In this document: piece by piece, positions 17,320-25,127 of the stretch
How positions within the stretch are numbered: position 1 is the first letter of the stretch
Layout of the letters: every line of letters begins with the position of its first letter
DNA from: Nesterenkonia alkaliphila
GTDB taxonomy: Bacteria > Actinomycetota > Actinomycetes > Actinomycetales > Micrococcaceae
Reading direction: 5' to 3'
DNA length: 64,000 nucleotides
Assembly (NCBI RefSeq): GCF_009758175.1
Contig: NZ_WRPM01000103.1
Coordinates: 40,622-104,621 of the forward strand
Program-made: the position numbers and the translations under genes
The notes under the pieces: model-generated
Databases searched by the model: none
What the model was told of the DNA's origin: nothing
What the model saw: only the letters and a program-made list of their open reading frames with translations

Positions 17320-17359
17320 CACGTCGGCCCTCCTCGGTAGTCTGAGGAGGGCCGACGTG
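17320..17359 (+). terminator. Perfect 16-bp stem hairpin after the ABC operon
   Basis: Arms at 17320-17335 and 17344-17359 are perfectly complementary (CACGTCGGCCCTCCTC and its reverse complement) around an 8-nt loop. It begins 13 nt after the binding-protein stop. It lacks a T tract, like many actinobacterial hairpin terminators. It ends only a few bases before the next gene's ribosome site, so it could also damp read-through into the hydrolase gene. Confidence 0.8.
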
Positions 17360-17377
17360 TATACCAAGGAGGACTGC

Positions 17378-18088
17378 ATGGCTGAGAAGACCCCGCACCA
17401 GAACATCACCTTCCCGCTGCCCGAGGCCGATGTCACCGACACCGGTCACGGTTATCTGGCCACCCCGCCCTCAGGCTCCGGACCGGCCGTGATCGTCATC
17501 CAGGAGTGGTGGGGCCTGACTGACCACATCAAGGAGGTGACCGACCGCCTGGCTGCTGCAGGGTTTGTGGCCCTGGCCCCGGACCTCTACGGCGGTTGGA
17601 TCACCCACGACGGAGACGAGGCCGGCGAGATGATGTCCAAGCTCCCGGCCGAGGAGGGCGCACGGCAGCTGGCCGGGGCGGCAGACTTCCTGCTCGCCCA
17701 CGAGGATGTCACCTCCTCCACAGTGGGTGCCATCGGCTTCTGCATGGGCGGGGGGTTCGTCCTGGCCCTGGCCGCCCAGCAGGGGGAGAAGATCTCCGCA
17801 GCTGTGCCCTTCTACGGGGTGGGCCAGGCGGTGCCGGAGACCTACACCGGGGTCAGAGCAGCCGTGCAGGGCCACTACGCCACCCAGGACCAGATGTACC
17901 CGGAGGACCAGGCCCGGGCGCAGGAGGCCCAGATCCGTGAGGAGTCCGGGGCCGAGGTCGAGTTCTTCTACTACGAGGCCGGCCACGCCTTCCACAACGA
18001 TGAGAACCTCATCGGCACCTACGACCCCGAGAAGGCCGCCCTGGCTTGGGAACGCAGCCTCGACTTTCTGCGCAAGAAGGTGGTGTGA
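17378..18088 (+). CDS. Dienelactone hydrolase family alpha/beta hydrolase
   Basis: A 236-residue cytosolic hydrolase of the DLH family, which opens lactones or hydrolyses esters using a Cys-Asp-His triad. The nucleophile elbow is GFCMGG with Cys122. An early QEWWGL (Glu near residue 36 interacts with the Cys) and GHAFHN (His near residue 204) complete the site; the Asp is in the region near residue 170. Start ATG 17378 has AAGGAGG upstream. It overlaps the following LysR-like gene by GTGA. Substrate unknown; no chloroaromatic genes are nearby, so a generic carboxyl-esterase role is likely. Confidence 0.9.
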   Translation: MAEKTPHQNITFPLPEADVTDTGHGYLATPPSGSGPAVIVIQEWWGLTDHIKEVTDRLAAAGFVALAPDLYGGWITHDGDEAGEMMSKLPAEEGARQLAGAADFLLAHEDVTSSTVGAIGFCMGGGFVLALAAQQGEKISAAVPFYGVGQAVPETYTGVRAAVQGHYATQDQMYPEDQARAQEAQIREESGAEVEFFYYEAGHAFHNDENLIGTYDPEKAALAWERSLDFLRKKVV

Positions 18089-18882
18089 GCTTCCCGGGGC
18101 AGCTCACCCTCGGTGCGATCCCCGGGGCTGCACCGGATAAGTGGGTGCGGCGTTGGCGTGAGCGGTTTCCGGCGATCTCGCTCCGGGTGGTCTATTACGA
18201 CGACGCCGGGGCACCTGAGCGCCTCATCGCGGGCACCGTAGACATCAGCTACCACCGCAGCAGGGAGGGCCTGCAGCTGCCTGAGGAGGGACTCTTCCAC
18301 CGGGTCCGGCTCTATACCGAGCAGGCCGTGGTCTGCGCGGCGCGGGATCACTGTGTGGCCGCCGCGGAGGACTCGGTGGACGTCGCCGAGCTCTTCGATG
18401 AGCCGTTCTTGGACCCTCGCGGGATGGTCAGCGAGCCCGCGGACCCGCACCGACCGCTTGCCGGGGAGGAGCTGGCACGTGCTGAGCGCATCGCCCTGGA
18501 GGTGGTGGCATCCGGGGCGGGCCTGCTGGTGATGCCGCATTCGGTGGCCAGGTCGCTGAGTCGCAAGGACGTCGTCACGCGGGTCCTGGACCAGGCGCCC
18601 GGCTATGACGTCTCGCTTCTCTGGCTGCGGGAACGGGACTCCGAGCAGATCCAGGAGTTTATCGGCGTCGCCCGGGGGCGCCGCGCCCAGTCTCCGAGGT
18701 CGGCGGTGTCCAGTGCAGATATTCAGCACAGCGCAGATGTACAGCACAGCGCAGACGCGCGGCGGAAGGAGCCTGCACGCCGGCCCCAGGCCAGAGGCGG
18801 TGCGCGAGGCGGCCAGCGGCAGGGCGGAGCTACTCGGAGGCGTCCTCGGGGTGGCGGGCGAGGTGGATCAGGGCGGCGATGA
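18085..18882 (+). CDS. LysR-type substrate-binding domain protein lacking the HTH
   Basis: The 265-residue product starts directly with the effector-binding (periplasmic-fold) part of a LysR regulator: GQLTLGAIPGAAPDKWVRRWRERFP, then DISYHRS, a central LFDEPFLDPRG and VVASGAGLLVMPHSVAR. There is no N-terminal helix-turn-helix, and the GTG at 18085 overlaps the hydrolase stop, so no room for one exists. The last 60 residues are basic low complexity (Arg/Gly/Gln). They include two 18-bp tandem DNA repeats at 18715-18750. The final codons run antisense through the 3' half of metS. It may bind a ligand or partner without touching DNA. Stand-alone LysR substrate domains of this sort do occur in Micrococcaceae. 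Confidence 0.75.
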   Translation: MSFPGQLTLGAIPGAAPDKWVRRWRERFPAISLRVVYYDDAGAPERLIAGTVDISYHRSREGLQLPEEGLFHRVRLYTEQAVVCAARDHCVAAAEDSVDVAELFDEPFLDPRGMVSEPADPHRPLAGEELARAERIALEVVASGAGLLVMPHSVARSLSRKDVVTRVLDQAPGYDVSLLWLRERDSEQIQEFIGVARGRRAQSPRSAVSSADIQHSADVQHSADARRKEPARRPQARGGARGGQRQGGATRRRPRGGGRGGSGRR

Positions 18883-18940
18883 GCCCGCCCCAGACGGTCA
18901 CCAGCGCAACGATCATCATCACCACGGCAGCTGCGTCCAT
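18830..18940 (-). CDS. metS: Methionine/alanine importer small subunit MetS
   Basis: A 36-residue single-helix membrane peptide read from ATG 18940 to TAG. It begins MDAAAVVMMIVALVTVWGG and ends with a charged HLARHPEDASE. In Corynebacterium the MetP NSS-type transporter needs the tiny MetS to import methionine and alanine. Length, the helix and the H-P-E-D acidic tail fit MetS of Actinobacteria. Its ATG overlaps the metP stop (ATGA). On the opposite strand the LysR-like gene overlaps its 3' half by 53 nt. Confidence 0.88.
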   Translation of the reverse strand: MDAAAVVMMIVALVTVWGGLIAALIHLARHPEDASE

Positions 18941-20511
18941 CAGACTGTCTCCTTTCCGGCTTCGTCACGGTCCGGGTCTTCCATATGCATCGCGGAGCTC
19001 TCTGACCAGGGCATGAGGCTCAGCCCCACCGAGACCACGATCATCAGCGCCAGGGAGCCCCAGCCGAAGGTGGCCAGCACCCACGTGTCGAATCCGCCGT
19101 AGCCCTCGAGGATCTTGTCGCGGATGTCCAGCACCAGCAGCACCCCGAGCACCAGTGGGAGAACCACCCCGATCAGGGTCTTCCACACCGGGCCCAAGGT
19201 GAGGGAGCCGTAGGCGTTGAGCGCGGCCCGCAGCACGTCCAGCTTCCGGTAGACCCAGGTGGCCAGCACTACCGAGGCGAAGGCGCCGAGCACGATGCCG
19301 ACATTATTGGAGAATGCGTCGACCACATCCAGGATGGTCACTCCAGAGACTCCGCCGATGAGCACCACGGAGATCAGCGCTGCGGGCAGGCCGGCGGCGG
19401 CTACCGAGACCGGGCGGGACCAACCCGTCTTGTCCTTCACCGCGGAGACGACCACCTCCAGGATGGAGATCAGCGAGGTGATCCCGGCCAGGGTCAGCGA
19501 GCCGAAGAAGAGCACTCCGAGCAGCGCGGAGGCCGGCGCCTCGGAAATGATGGTGGGGAAGGCGACGAAGGCTAGGCCCAGCCCGGAGCTGGCCACCTCG
19601 TCCACGGCGGTGCCGGCCGCCACGGCCAGGAACCCCAGGGCGGAGAAGACTCCGATGGCCGCCAGCACCTCGAAGGAGGAGTTGGCGAAGCCGACCACCA
19701 GGCCGGAGCCGGTGGCATTGGACTTCCTGCGCAGGTACGAGGCATAGGTGATCATGATGCCGAAGCCCACTGAGAGGCTGAAGAAGATCTGCCCGTAGGC
19801 CTGGATCCATACGGTGGCATCGGTCAAAGCTCCCCAGTCCGGGGTGAAGAGCGCGTTGAGGCCGGTGGTGGCTCCCTCAAGGGTTAGCGAGTATCCGACC
19901 AGGACGGCGAACATGAGGAAGAGCACAGGCATCCCGATCAGCGAGATCGCGGTCAGGCCCTTGCGCACCCCGGTGGCCAGGGCAGCCAGGAGCAGCACCC
20001 ACACCACGATCAGCGGCCAGCCCACTTGTGCGACGAAGTCCACGGAGATTCCCGCGCCCTCGGCACCGCCGCCGTCGTACTGCAGGAACTCGGCGAAGAA
20101 GAAGCCCTCCGCGTCCTCACCCCAGGCCTGGGTCAGCGAGAACCAGGTGTACATCGCCGCCCAGGCGACGATCGCGGCATAGTAGATGGCGATCAGGAAG
20201 CAGATGCCCACCTGGAACCAGCCCACCGCCTCAGCGCTGGGGTGCATGCGTTTGAAGGCCAGCGGCGGGGAGCCGCGGAACTTATAGCCCATTGCGTAGT
20301 CGAAGAGCAGGATAGGCAGACCAGCGGTCAGCAGTGCAATCAGGTACGGGATCAGGAAGGCGCCGCCGCCGTTCTCGTAGGTGACGTACGGGAAGCGCCA
20401 GATATTGCCCAGCCCTACGGCAGAGCCGATGGCCACAAGGATGAATGCTGTGCGGCCGGAGAAGCTTTCACGGATGCGGAAACCGGAGCGGTTTCCTGCG
20501 GTGTCAGTCAT
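18940..20511 (-). CDS. metP: Methionine/alanine importer MetP (NSS family, sodium-dependent)
   Basis: A 523-residue neurotransmitter:sodium symporter with about twelve helices. The helix 1 signature ILVAIGSAVGLGNIWRFPYVTYENGGGAFLIPY (residues about 22-54) holds the unwound Na+/substrate site residues, with N-I-W-R-F-P and N-G-G-G-A-F intact. Helix 6 appears as FFSLSVGFGIMITYASY near residue 253. Coupling with MetS by an ATGA overlap makes methionine/alanine the best substrate guess. A palindrome GACGG-N7-CCGTC lies in the presumed promoter 55-71 nt upstream. Confidence 0.92.
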   Translation of the reverse strand: MTDTAGNRSGFRIRESFSGRTAFILVAIGSAVGLGNIWRFPYVTYENGGGAFLIPYLIALLTAGLPILLFDYAMGYKFRGSPPLAFKRMHPSAEAVGWFQVGICFLIAIYYAAIVAWAAMYTWFSLTQAWGEDAEGFFFAEFLQYDGGGAEGAGISVDFVAQVGWPLIVVWVLLLAALATGVRKGLTAISLIGMPVLFLMFAVLVGYSLTLEGATTGLNALFTPDWGALTDATVWIQAYGQIFFSLSVGFGIMITYASYLRRKSNATGSGLVVGFANSSFEVLAAIGVFSALGFLAVAAGTAVDEVASSGLGLAFVAFPTIISEAPASALLGVLFFGSLTLAGITSLISILEVVVSAVKDKTGWSRPVSVAAAGLPAALISVVLIGGVSGVTILDVVDAFSNNVGIVLGAFASVVLATWVYRKLDVLRAALNAYGSLTLGPVWKTLIGVVLPLVLGVLLVLDIRDKILEGYGGFDTWVLATFGWGSLALMIVVSVGLSLMPWSESSAMHMEDPDRDEAGKETV

Positions 20512-20565
20512 CGGGACCCCTCTGCGTTAAGACGAGGCGGCGGGAGGGCCCACCGCATTCCATAT

Positions 20566-20582
20566 GACGGAAATATACCGTC
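20566..20582. promoter_or_regulatory. Inverted repeat GACGG-N7-CCGTC at the metP promoter
   Basis: A perfect 5-bp inverted repeat whose AT-rich centre contains TATATT on the metP strand, a good -10. An imperfect -35 (CTGACC) lies 18 nt before it. A protein bound here would cover the -10, as expected for a repressor of the methionine importer. The regulator is unknown. Confidence 0.4.
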
Positions 20583-20597
20583 TCAGGGGCGCTCTGG

Positions 20598-20613
20598 TCA
20601 GCAGTTTTGCTGA
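20598..20613 (-). terminator. Small hairpin after thiE
   Basis: TCAGCA-GTTT-TGCTGA forms a perfect 6-bp stem with a 4-nt loop, 5 nt downstream of the thiE stop. It has no T tract on the minus strand, so it is a weak terminator at best. Confidence 0.35.
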
Positions 20614-20618
20614 TCTGC

Positions 20619-21332
20619 CTAGTCCGGCAGCAGCTGGCGCAGGCGGCTTGCCGCCTCCCGGACATCCGCTGCCTGGGTGACGGCCCGCACCACCACGGCC
20701 CGCTGCGCTCCGGCCCCGGCGACCTCGGCAATGTTCTCTGGGTTGATCCCGCCGATGGCGAAGAACGGCTTGGCCGAGTCGAGTCCCGAGGCCTGGGCCA
20801 CCAGCTCGGTGCCCACCGCCGCCCGGCCCGGCTTGGTGGGGGTCTCCCACACCGGACCGGTGCAGTAGTAGTCGATCCCGGCGTCCGCGGCGGCCTCACG
20901 CACCTGCTCAAAGGTTCGGCAGGAGCGGCCGATCACCACGTCATCGCCCAGGATGGCCCGGGCCTGAGCAGTGGAGAGGTCCTCCTGACCCACGTGGAAC
21001 ACATCCACCCCGGTGATCCGGGCAAGGTCGGCCCGGTCGTTGGCGGCAGAGAGCCCGCCGTACTCATCGGCCACCTCCTTGAGCAGGGTCAGCGCGGCGA
21101 TCTCGGTCTGCGCTGAGACGTTCTTATCGCGCACCTGAATGATGTCTGCACCGCCGGCGTAGGCCTCAGCGTAGAACGTTCGCAGCGCCTCGAAGCCCAG
21201 CTCCTCCACCGGGCCGGCCTCGGGGTAGGCGATGAACCGCTGCAGGTCAGTGCAGACGTAGAGCCGGGAGGCCAGCAGCCGTTCGCGTCGAAGCTGGCCG
21301 AGGTGGGTGGGGTCCGGTGTGGCAACAGTCAT
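20619..21332 (-). CDS. thiE: Thiamine-phosphate synthase ThiE
   Basis: ThiE joins the thiazole phosphate to the pyrimidine pyrophosphate to give thiamine phosphate. The 237-residue TIM-barrel protein shows VQIRDKN-like IIQVRDKN near residue 75 (phosphate/pyrophosphate contacts), NDRADLA near residue 107, VGQEDL, IGRSCRT near residue 146 and FAIGGINPENI near residue 200, all family landmarks. I use ATG 21332; the frame extends upstream into the previous gene's end without a ribosome site. It lies 20 nt after the FMN enzyme gene and may be read with it, although the other thiamine genes are at 38 and 44 kb. Confidence 0.93.
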   Translation of the reverse strand: MTVATPDPTHLGQLRRERLLASRLYVCTDLQRFIAYPEAGPVEELGFEALRTFYAEAYAGGADIIQVRDKNVSAQTEIAALTLLKEVADEYGGLSAANDRADLARITGVDVFHVGQEDLSTAQARAILGDDVVIGRSCRTFEQVREAAADAGIDYYCTGPVWETPTKPGRAAVGTELVAQASGLDSAKPFFAIGGINPENIAEVAGAGAQRAVVVRAVTQAADVREAASRLRQLLPD

Positions 21333-21352
21333 GACTCCACTGTACGGAAGGA

Positions 21353-22456
21353 TCAGGGCCGGCAGTAGAGCACCTCGGAGCTGAGCTCCTCCACCGAGGA
21401 GCATCCGAGGTGCCCCAGAGTCGTCCAGAGCTCATCCCGCAGCAGCTCGACGGTGCGGACCACACCCTCCTCTCCGGCTGCGGCCAGTCCGAGTGCGATC
21501 AGCCGGCCGGCGGCCACCGCATCGGCTCCCAGGGCCAGCGCAGCTGCGATGTCGCTGCCGCGCCGGATCCCGGAGTCCAGCACGATGGGCACCTCGGGTC
21601 CCGCCGCGGCGCGCACTTCAGGCAGCACCTCAATGCTGGCCGGAGTGCGGTCCACAGTGCGCCCACCGTAGTTGGAGACGTAGAGGGAGTCTGCTCCGGC
21701 CGCCAGAGCGGCCTCAGCATCGCGAGGACTCTGGACCCCTTTGACCATGACGGGCAGATCGCACTCCCGGATGAAGGACTGCACCTGCTGCCAGCTCCAG
21801 CGTGGGGCGGTGAAGCTCACCAGTTCCTCGAGGGTGGCCCGCTGTGCGGCTGTACCGCCTTCGCTGAAGTTCCTCTGCATCGAGACCCTTGGGACGAAGG
21901 CATCCTCCATCAGCCGTTCCCGCCACTGCCGGAGGGGGGAGTAGGTGGCCACAATCCGCTCATATCCGGCTTGACGGGCCCGGTCTGCCAGCTCCACACA
22001 GGCGCTGACCTCCCCGACCAGCGTCATCTGGAAGAGCTTGGGGCACTGGGAGGAGGCAGCCACCTCCTCCAATGTGAAGGAGGAGGCCACCGGCACCATC
22101 TGCATGATGCCCGTACGCTGCGCAGCCCGCCCCGCCGCCAGGTGCCCCTCCGGGTGGAACTCGGCGTCCCCTCCGAAGGGTGCCACCAGCAGGGGCAGGC
22201 TCAGCTCGTGTCCGAACAGACGGCTTCCGGTGTTCGGGCTGCTGACCCCGGCGAAGAGGGGGGTGTTCCAGAGAATCTCGTCAAAGGCACGCGTATTTCG
22301 GGCCAATGTGGTCTCGTCGCCGGTGCCGGAGTGCAAGAAGTTCCACTGCTCGGCGCTCAGGCGGCACTGAGCCTCCTGCCGGATCCCCCGGAGTGTGCGG
22401 AACCGCTCGGCAGAGCCGAAACGCTCATCAATGATTGAAGAGGTGTTGGCCGTCAT
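21353..22456 (-). CDS. FMN-dependent alpha-hydroxyacid oxidase family protein with His-to-Tyr change
   Basis: The 367-residue protein has the complete TIM-barrel pattern of the lactate/glycolate oxidase family: an N-terminal DERFGSAERF region, PLLVAPFGG with the FMN backbone contacts near residue 97, VPVASSFTLEEVA, VMVKGVQSPRDAEAALAAGAD near residue 235, and IVLDSGIRRGSDIAAALALGADAVAAGR near residue 290. The canonical active-site motif SNHGGRQLD is here SNYGGRTVD: the His that abstracts the substrate proton is Tyr263, while the carboxylate-binding Arg (R266) is kept. So FMN binding is likely but ordinary 2-hydroxyacid oxidation is doubtful. It lies in a run with an isochorismatase-fold gene and an amine oxidase gene. 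Confidence 0.85.
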   Translation of the reverse strand: MTANTSSIIDERFGSAERFRTLRGIRQEAQCRLSAEQWNFLHSGTGDETTLARNTRAFDEILWNTPLFAGVSSPNTGSRLFGHELSLPLLVAPFGGDAEFHPEGHLAAGRAAQRTGIMQMVPVASSFTLEEVAASSQCPKLFQMTLVGEVSACVELADRARQAGYERIVATYSPLRQWRERLMEDAFVPRVSMQRNFSEGGTAAQRATLEELVSFTAPRWSWQQVQSFIRECDLPVMVKGVQSPRDAEAALAAGADSLYVSNYGGRTVDRTPASIEVLPEVRAAAGPEVPIVLDSGIRRGSDIAAALALGADAVAAGRLIALGLAAAGEEGVVRTVELLRDELWTTLGHLGCSSVEELSSEVLYCRP

Positions 22457-22470
22457 ATCGGACTTCCGGC

Positions 22471-23052
22471 TCAGGCGGAGGCGCTGAGCGCCTCGAAGAC
22501 CTCAGCCATCGGCCGGACCCGCCCCAGGTACGGGAAGACCTCATTGACGGAGTACTCGTGGTTGGCGGCTTTGGCGGTGGCCATGATCCCCTCGACGAAG
22601 ACCACGTTGTACCCCAAGTCGTAGGCCGAGCGGCCGGTGCCCTCGACTCCAAGGTTGGTGGAGATTCCTGCCAGGAGAATGGTGTCGATGCCGTGCGAGC
22701 GCAGCTGATGGTCAAGGTCGGAGCCGTGGAAGGCGTTGAAGGTGCGTTTGACGACCACCGGTTCGTTCTGTGTTCTGGCCATGGTCTCCACCAGCTGGTC
22801 CCACCGTTCGGGACGAGGCTTCTTGGGCTTCTGGAAGTCCCGCAGCGGGTTGGGGGCGTCCTGCTCGTTCGGCAGGAAACTGGTGCGCACAAAGATGTTC
22901 AGCGCTCCGGCCTCCCGGACGCTTTGGGCCAGCTCGGCGGCCCGGGAGAAGACGGTGGGGGCGTCCACCGGCTCCGCAGGATGACTGAGGACTGCCTCCT
23001 GCATATCGATGAAGACTGCAGCGGTGGTCCGGGGGTCAATAGAGAGGGTCAA
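22471..23052 (-). CDS. Isochorismatase-fold hydrolase, YecD-like (Gly in place of Cys)
   Basis: A 193-residue Rossmann-like cysteine-hydrolase family protein. Asp16 (FIDMQ) and Lys102 (VVKRTFNAF) of the triad are present, but the nucleophile position in GISTNLGVEGTGR is Gly135. Members such as YecD and EntB also have Gly there and can act as true isochorismatase-type hydrolases, whereas amidases of the family (for example carbamoylsarcosine amidase) need Cys. So it should not be called an amidase. It ends 14 nt before the FMN enzyme gene and follows an FAD oxidoreductase gene in the same direction. Confidence 0.85.
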   Translation of the reverse strand: MTLSIDPRTTAAVFIDMQEAVLSHPAEPVDAPTVFSRAAELAQSVREAGALNIFVRTSFLPNEQDAPNPLRDFQKPKKPRPERWDQLVETMARTQNEPVVVKRTFNAFHGSDLDHQLRSHGIDTILLAGISTNLGVEGTGRSAYDLGYNVVFVEGIMATAKAANHEYSVNEVFPYLGRVRPMAEVFEALSASA

Positions 23053-23114
23053 AACGGTCCTTTCGGCCCAGATGAGGGCATGGTGTACTACGGAAAAATC
23101 AACGTCAGATCAGG

Positions 23115-24212
23115 TCAGGCGGCCGGCTGCGGCTTGAGGTGTTCCAGCTCAGCGGGGGTGTCCCCGTGAATATCGCGGGCGAGGAGCTCACCGAGCAGGG
23201 GAGCCATGGTGAGACCGGCGGCTCCGTATCCTGTGGCGACCCAGACGGCGTCGTGACCCGGCAGGCGCCCCACCAGCGGGAGCAGGCCCTCGGGCAGCGG
23301 GCGCAGCCCCACGCGGGTCTCCAGGAGGGTCGCTTCGGCCAGGCCCGGCACAATGCCGAGGGCATCCTGGAGCACCTGGAGCTGACCGGCGGCTGTCACG
23401 CGCGGGTCAAAGCCGCTTCCGGTCTCACGGGTTGCCCCGACTGCCACGCGGCCATCGTCGAAGGCGACCACATAGTGGTGGGAGAGCGGGTGCAGGGTGG
23501 GCCAGGAGGAGGTATCGGCTCCTTCCAGCCGCAAGTGGGTGATCTGACCGCGCTGAGGCGCCACGGGCAGTGTGATCCCCGCACCAGTGAGGATCTCATT
23601 GGTCCAGGCTCCGGTGGCCAGAACGACGCCGTCGGCGGGCTGTGCCACACCGTCGACCAGTACTGTGCTGCCCTGGAGCTCAGCCCTTCCGGTGAGCCGG
23701 CGGGCACCGTGCCGCTGCGCACCGGTCAAGAGCGCATCGCGTAAGGTTCTGCCGTCAACCCGTCCGCCGCCGGTCAGGAGCACTGCGCCCAGGTCCGGGG
23801 CCAGGGCGGGGAACAGCTCCCGAGCTTCAGTAGGGCTGAGTCGCTGGACCTCCCCGGCGGCCGGGCCGGCTGAGGCAGCCCGGGTGCGCAGCCGCTCCTC
23901 CGCCTCGTCGAGTGCTGAGGCATCGCGGTTGACGGTCAGTGATCCGGTGCGGCGGTAGTCGGTGCGGGTGATGCCGGCCTCGGTCAGCTGCTCCAGCAGA
24001 ATGGGGTAGTAGTTTCCCCCGGCTGCGTAGATCTCGTAGAAGGGTCCGGTGACCTGGGAGCCCCAGGGGGCGATGATGCCGGCACTGGCGGCGGTGGCCT
24101 GTCCGGTTCGGTGCTCGTCCACCACGGTGACGGCGGTGCCGCGCCGGGCCAGAGCGAAGGCGGTGGCGGCTCCGGCAATGCCCGAGCCGACCACGATGAG
24201 GTGTTCAGCCAT
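23115..24212 (-). CDS. FAD-dependent D-amino-acid oxidase/dehydrogenase family enzyme
   Basis: A 365-residue DAO-fold protein. The N-terminal FAD-binding GxGxxG appears as VGSGIAGAATAFALARRG followed by the Glu/Asp of VVDEH. ASAGIIAPW near residue 42 matches the A-G-x-I-x-P segment of DadA-like enzymes. VGLRPLPEGLLPLVGRLPG and ATGYGAAGLTMAP near the C-terminus are the second FAD site. It should oxidise an amine or D-amino acid, passing electrons to quinone or oxygen. It lies 19 nt after the IclR gene, so it is probably the enzyme that regulator controls. Confidence 0.88.
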   Translation of the reverse strand: MAEHLIVVGSGIAGAATAFALARRGTAVTVVDEHRTGQATAASAGIIAPWGSQVTGPFYEIYAAGGNYYPILLEQLTEAGITRTDYRRTGSLTVNRDASALDEAEERLRTRAASAGPAAGEVQRLSPTEARELFPALAPDLGAVLLTGGGRVDGRTLRDALLTGAQRHGARRLTGRAELQGSTVLVDGVAQPADGVVLATGAWTNEILTGAGITLPVAPQRGQITHLRLEGADTSSWPTLHPLSHHYVVAFDDGRVAVGATRETGSGFDPRVTAAGQLQVLQDALGIVPGLAEATLLETRVGLRPLPEGLLPLVGRLPGHDAVWVATGYGAAGLTMAPLLGELLARDIHGDTPAELEHLKPQPAA

Positions 24213-24231
24213 GAAAGTTCCTTGCGTCTGT

Positions 24232-25035
24232 TCAGTAGGAGGAGGTGTATTCGTAGAGTTCGTCGGTGAGCTGTTCGGCCTTCTGCCTCAGGTGAGGCAG
24301 GTAGCCGGCGATGGTCGCATCAGACATCCGCGCGGTCGGTGCTGAGAGGGAGAAGCCCAGTGGCTTGGCAGCGTAGGGAAGCCGGATCGCAATGCAGCGC
24401 ATACCCTCCTCCTGCTCCCCTTCGTTGAGTGCATAGCCGCGCTCGCGCGTCGCGCCCAGAACGTCCAGGAAGTGCTGCTCATCGGTGATCGTCTGGTCGG
24501 TATAGCGCGGCATACCTGTCCGGCGCAGCAGCGCTTGGACCTCCGCATCCTCCCGGTCCGCCAACAGGGCTTTTCCGATGGCCGTGCAGTGGGGGTGAAT
24601 CCGCTCGCCGAGCGAGGTGAACATCCGGATGGTGCGCCGGCCGGCTGCTTGGGCCAGGTACATGATGGCGTCGTCCTGAAGCGTGCCCAGAGCCACCGTC
24701 TCCCCGAACAGAGCAGCCAGCTCGTCGAGATGCGGCCGGGCGAGTGCGGCCACATAGTCTGTGCTGGCCTTGGTCAGCACCAGCACCCGGCCGCCGATGG
24801 TGTACTTGCTCCTGCCGTCCTTGCGGAGGTATCCCAGCTCGGTCAGGGTGCGGGCCATGCGGTAGACAGTGCCGGTGGGCACCCCGGATGCCTCAGAAAT
24901 CTCGGTGACTCCCACGGGATGCTCGGCCCGCGCCACCGTCTCAAGGACGGTGAACGCCCGTGCGATCGACTGTACTTGTCCCGGCGGCACTGACGTGCTG
25001 CTTTTCTCGGCGGCGGTGGTGGCCATATCAGACAT
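24232..25035 (-). CDS. IclR family transcriptional regulator
   Basis: The 267-residue protein has an N-terminal winged helix-turn-helix (residues about 22-82, with VGVTEISEASGVPTGTVYRMARTLTELGYL) and a C-terminal GAF-like effector domain typical of IclR, containing the LPHCTAIGKALLA-like stretch HPHCTAIGKALLADRE near residue 152 and CIAIRLPYA near residue 220. It is transcribed into DAO 1, the YecD-like gene and the FMN enzyme gene. The upstream gap also carries the terminator of the binding-protein gene. An imperfect palindrome at 31771-31791 before the ABC operon is its candidate operator. Confidence 0.93.
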   Translation of the reverse strand: MSDMATTAAEKSSTSVPPGQVQSIARAFTVLETVARAEHPVGVTEISEASGVPTGTVYRMARTLTELGYLRKDGRSKYTIGGRVLVLTKASTDYVAALARPHLDELAALFGETVALGTLQDDAIMYLAQAAGRRTIRMFTSLGERIHPHCTAIGKALLADREDAEVQALLRRTGMPRYTDQTITDEQHFLDVLGATRERGYALNEGEQEEGMRCIAIRLPYAAKPLGFSLSAPTARMSDATIAGYLPHLRQKAEQLTDELYEYTSSY

Positions 25036-25079
25036 CTGAGAGCTTTCTGGATGGGGAGTCAGGAGGAAACCGGCGTACC

Positions 25080-25119
25080 GGACCTGGGACAGAGCCTAGC
25101 GAAGCCCTGTCCCAGATCC
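25080..25119 (-). terminator. Hairpin terminator of the ABC transporter operon
   Basis: Arms at 25080-25095 and 25104-25119 (GGACCTGGGACAGAGC against GCCCTGTCCCAGATCC) pair over 16 positions with two mismatches around an 8-nt loop, starting 8 nt after the stop of the binding-protein gene. It separates the importer operon from the IclR gene. Confidence 0.75.
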
Positions 25120-25127
25120 GGAGGGGC

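Noticed and set aside
20512..20618. TPP riboswitch or attenuator near thiE
   Set aside because: The gap lies downstream of thiE and upstream of metP, and no CTGAGA or conserved THI-box core is present.
22471..23052. N-carbamoylsarcosine amidase, which would have fitted a creatinine/sarcosine pathway
   Set aside because: The nucleophilic Cys is Gly, so amidase chemistry is not supported.
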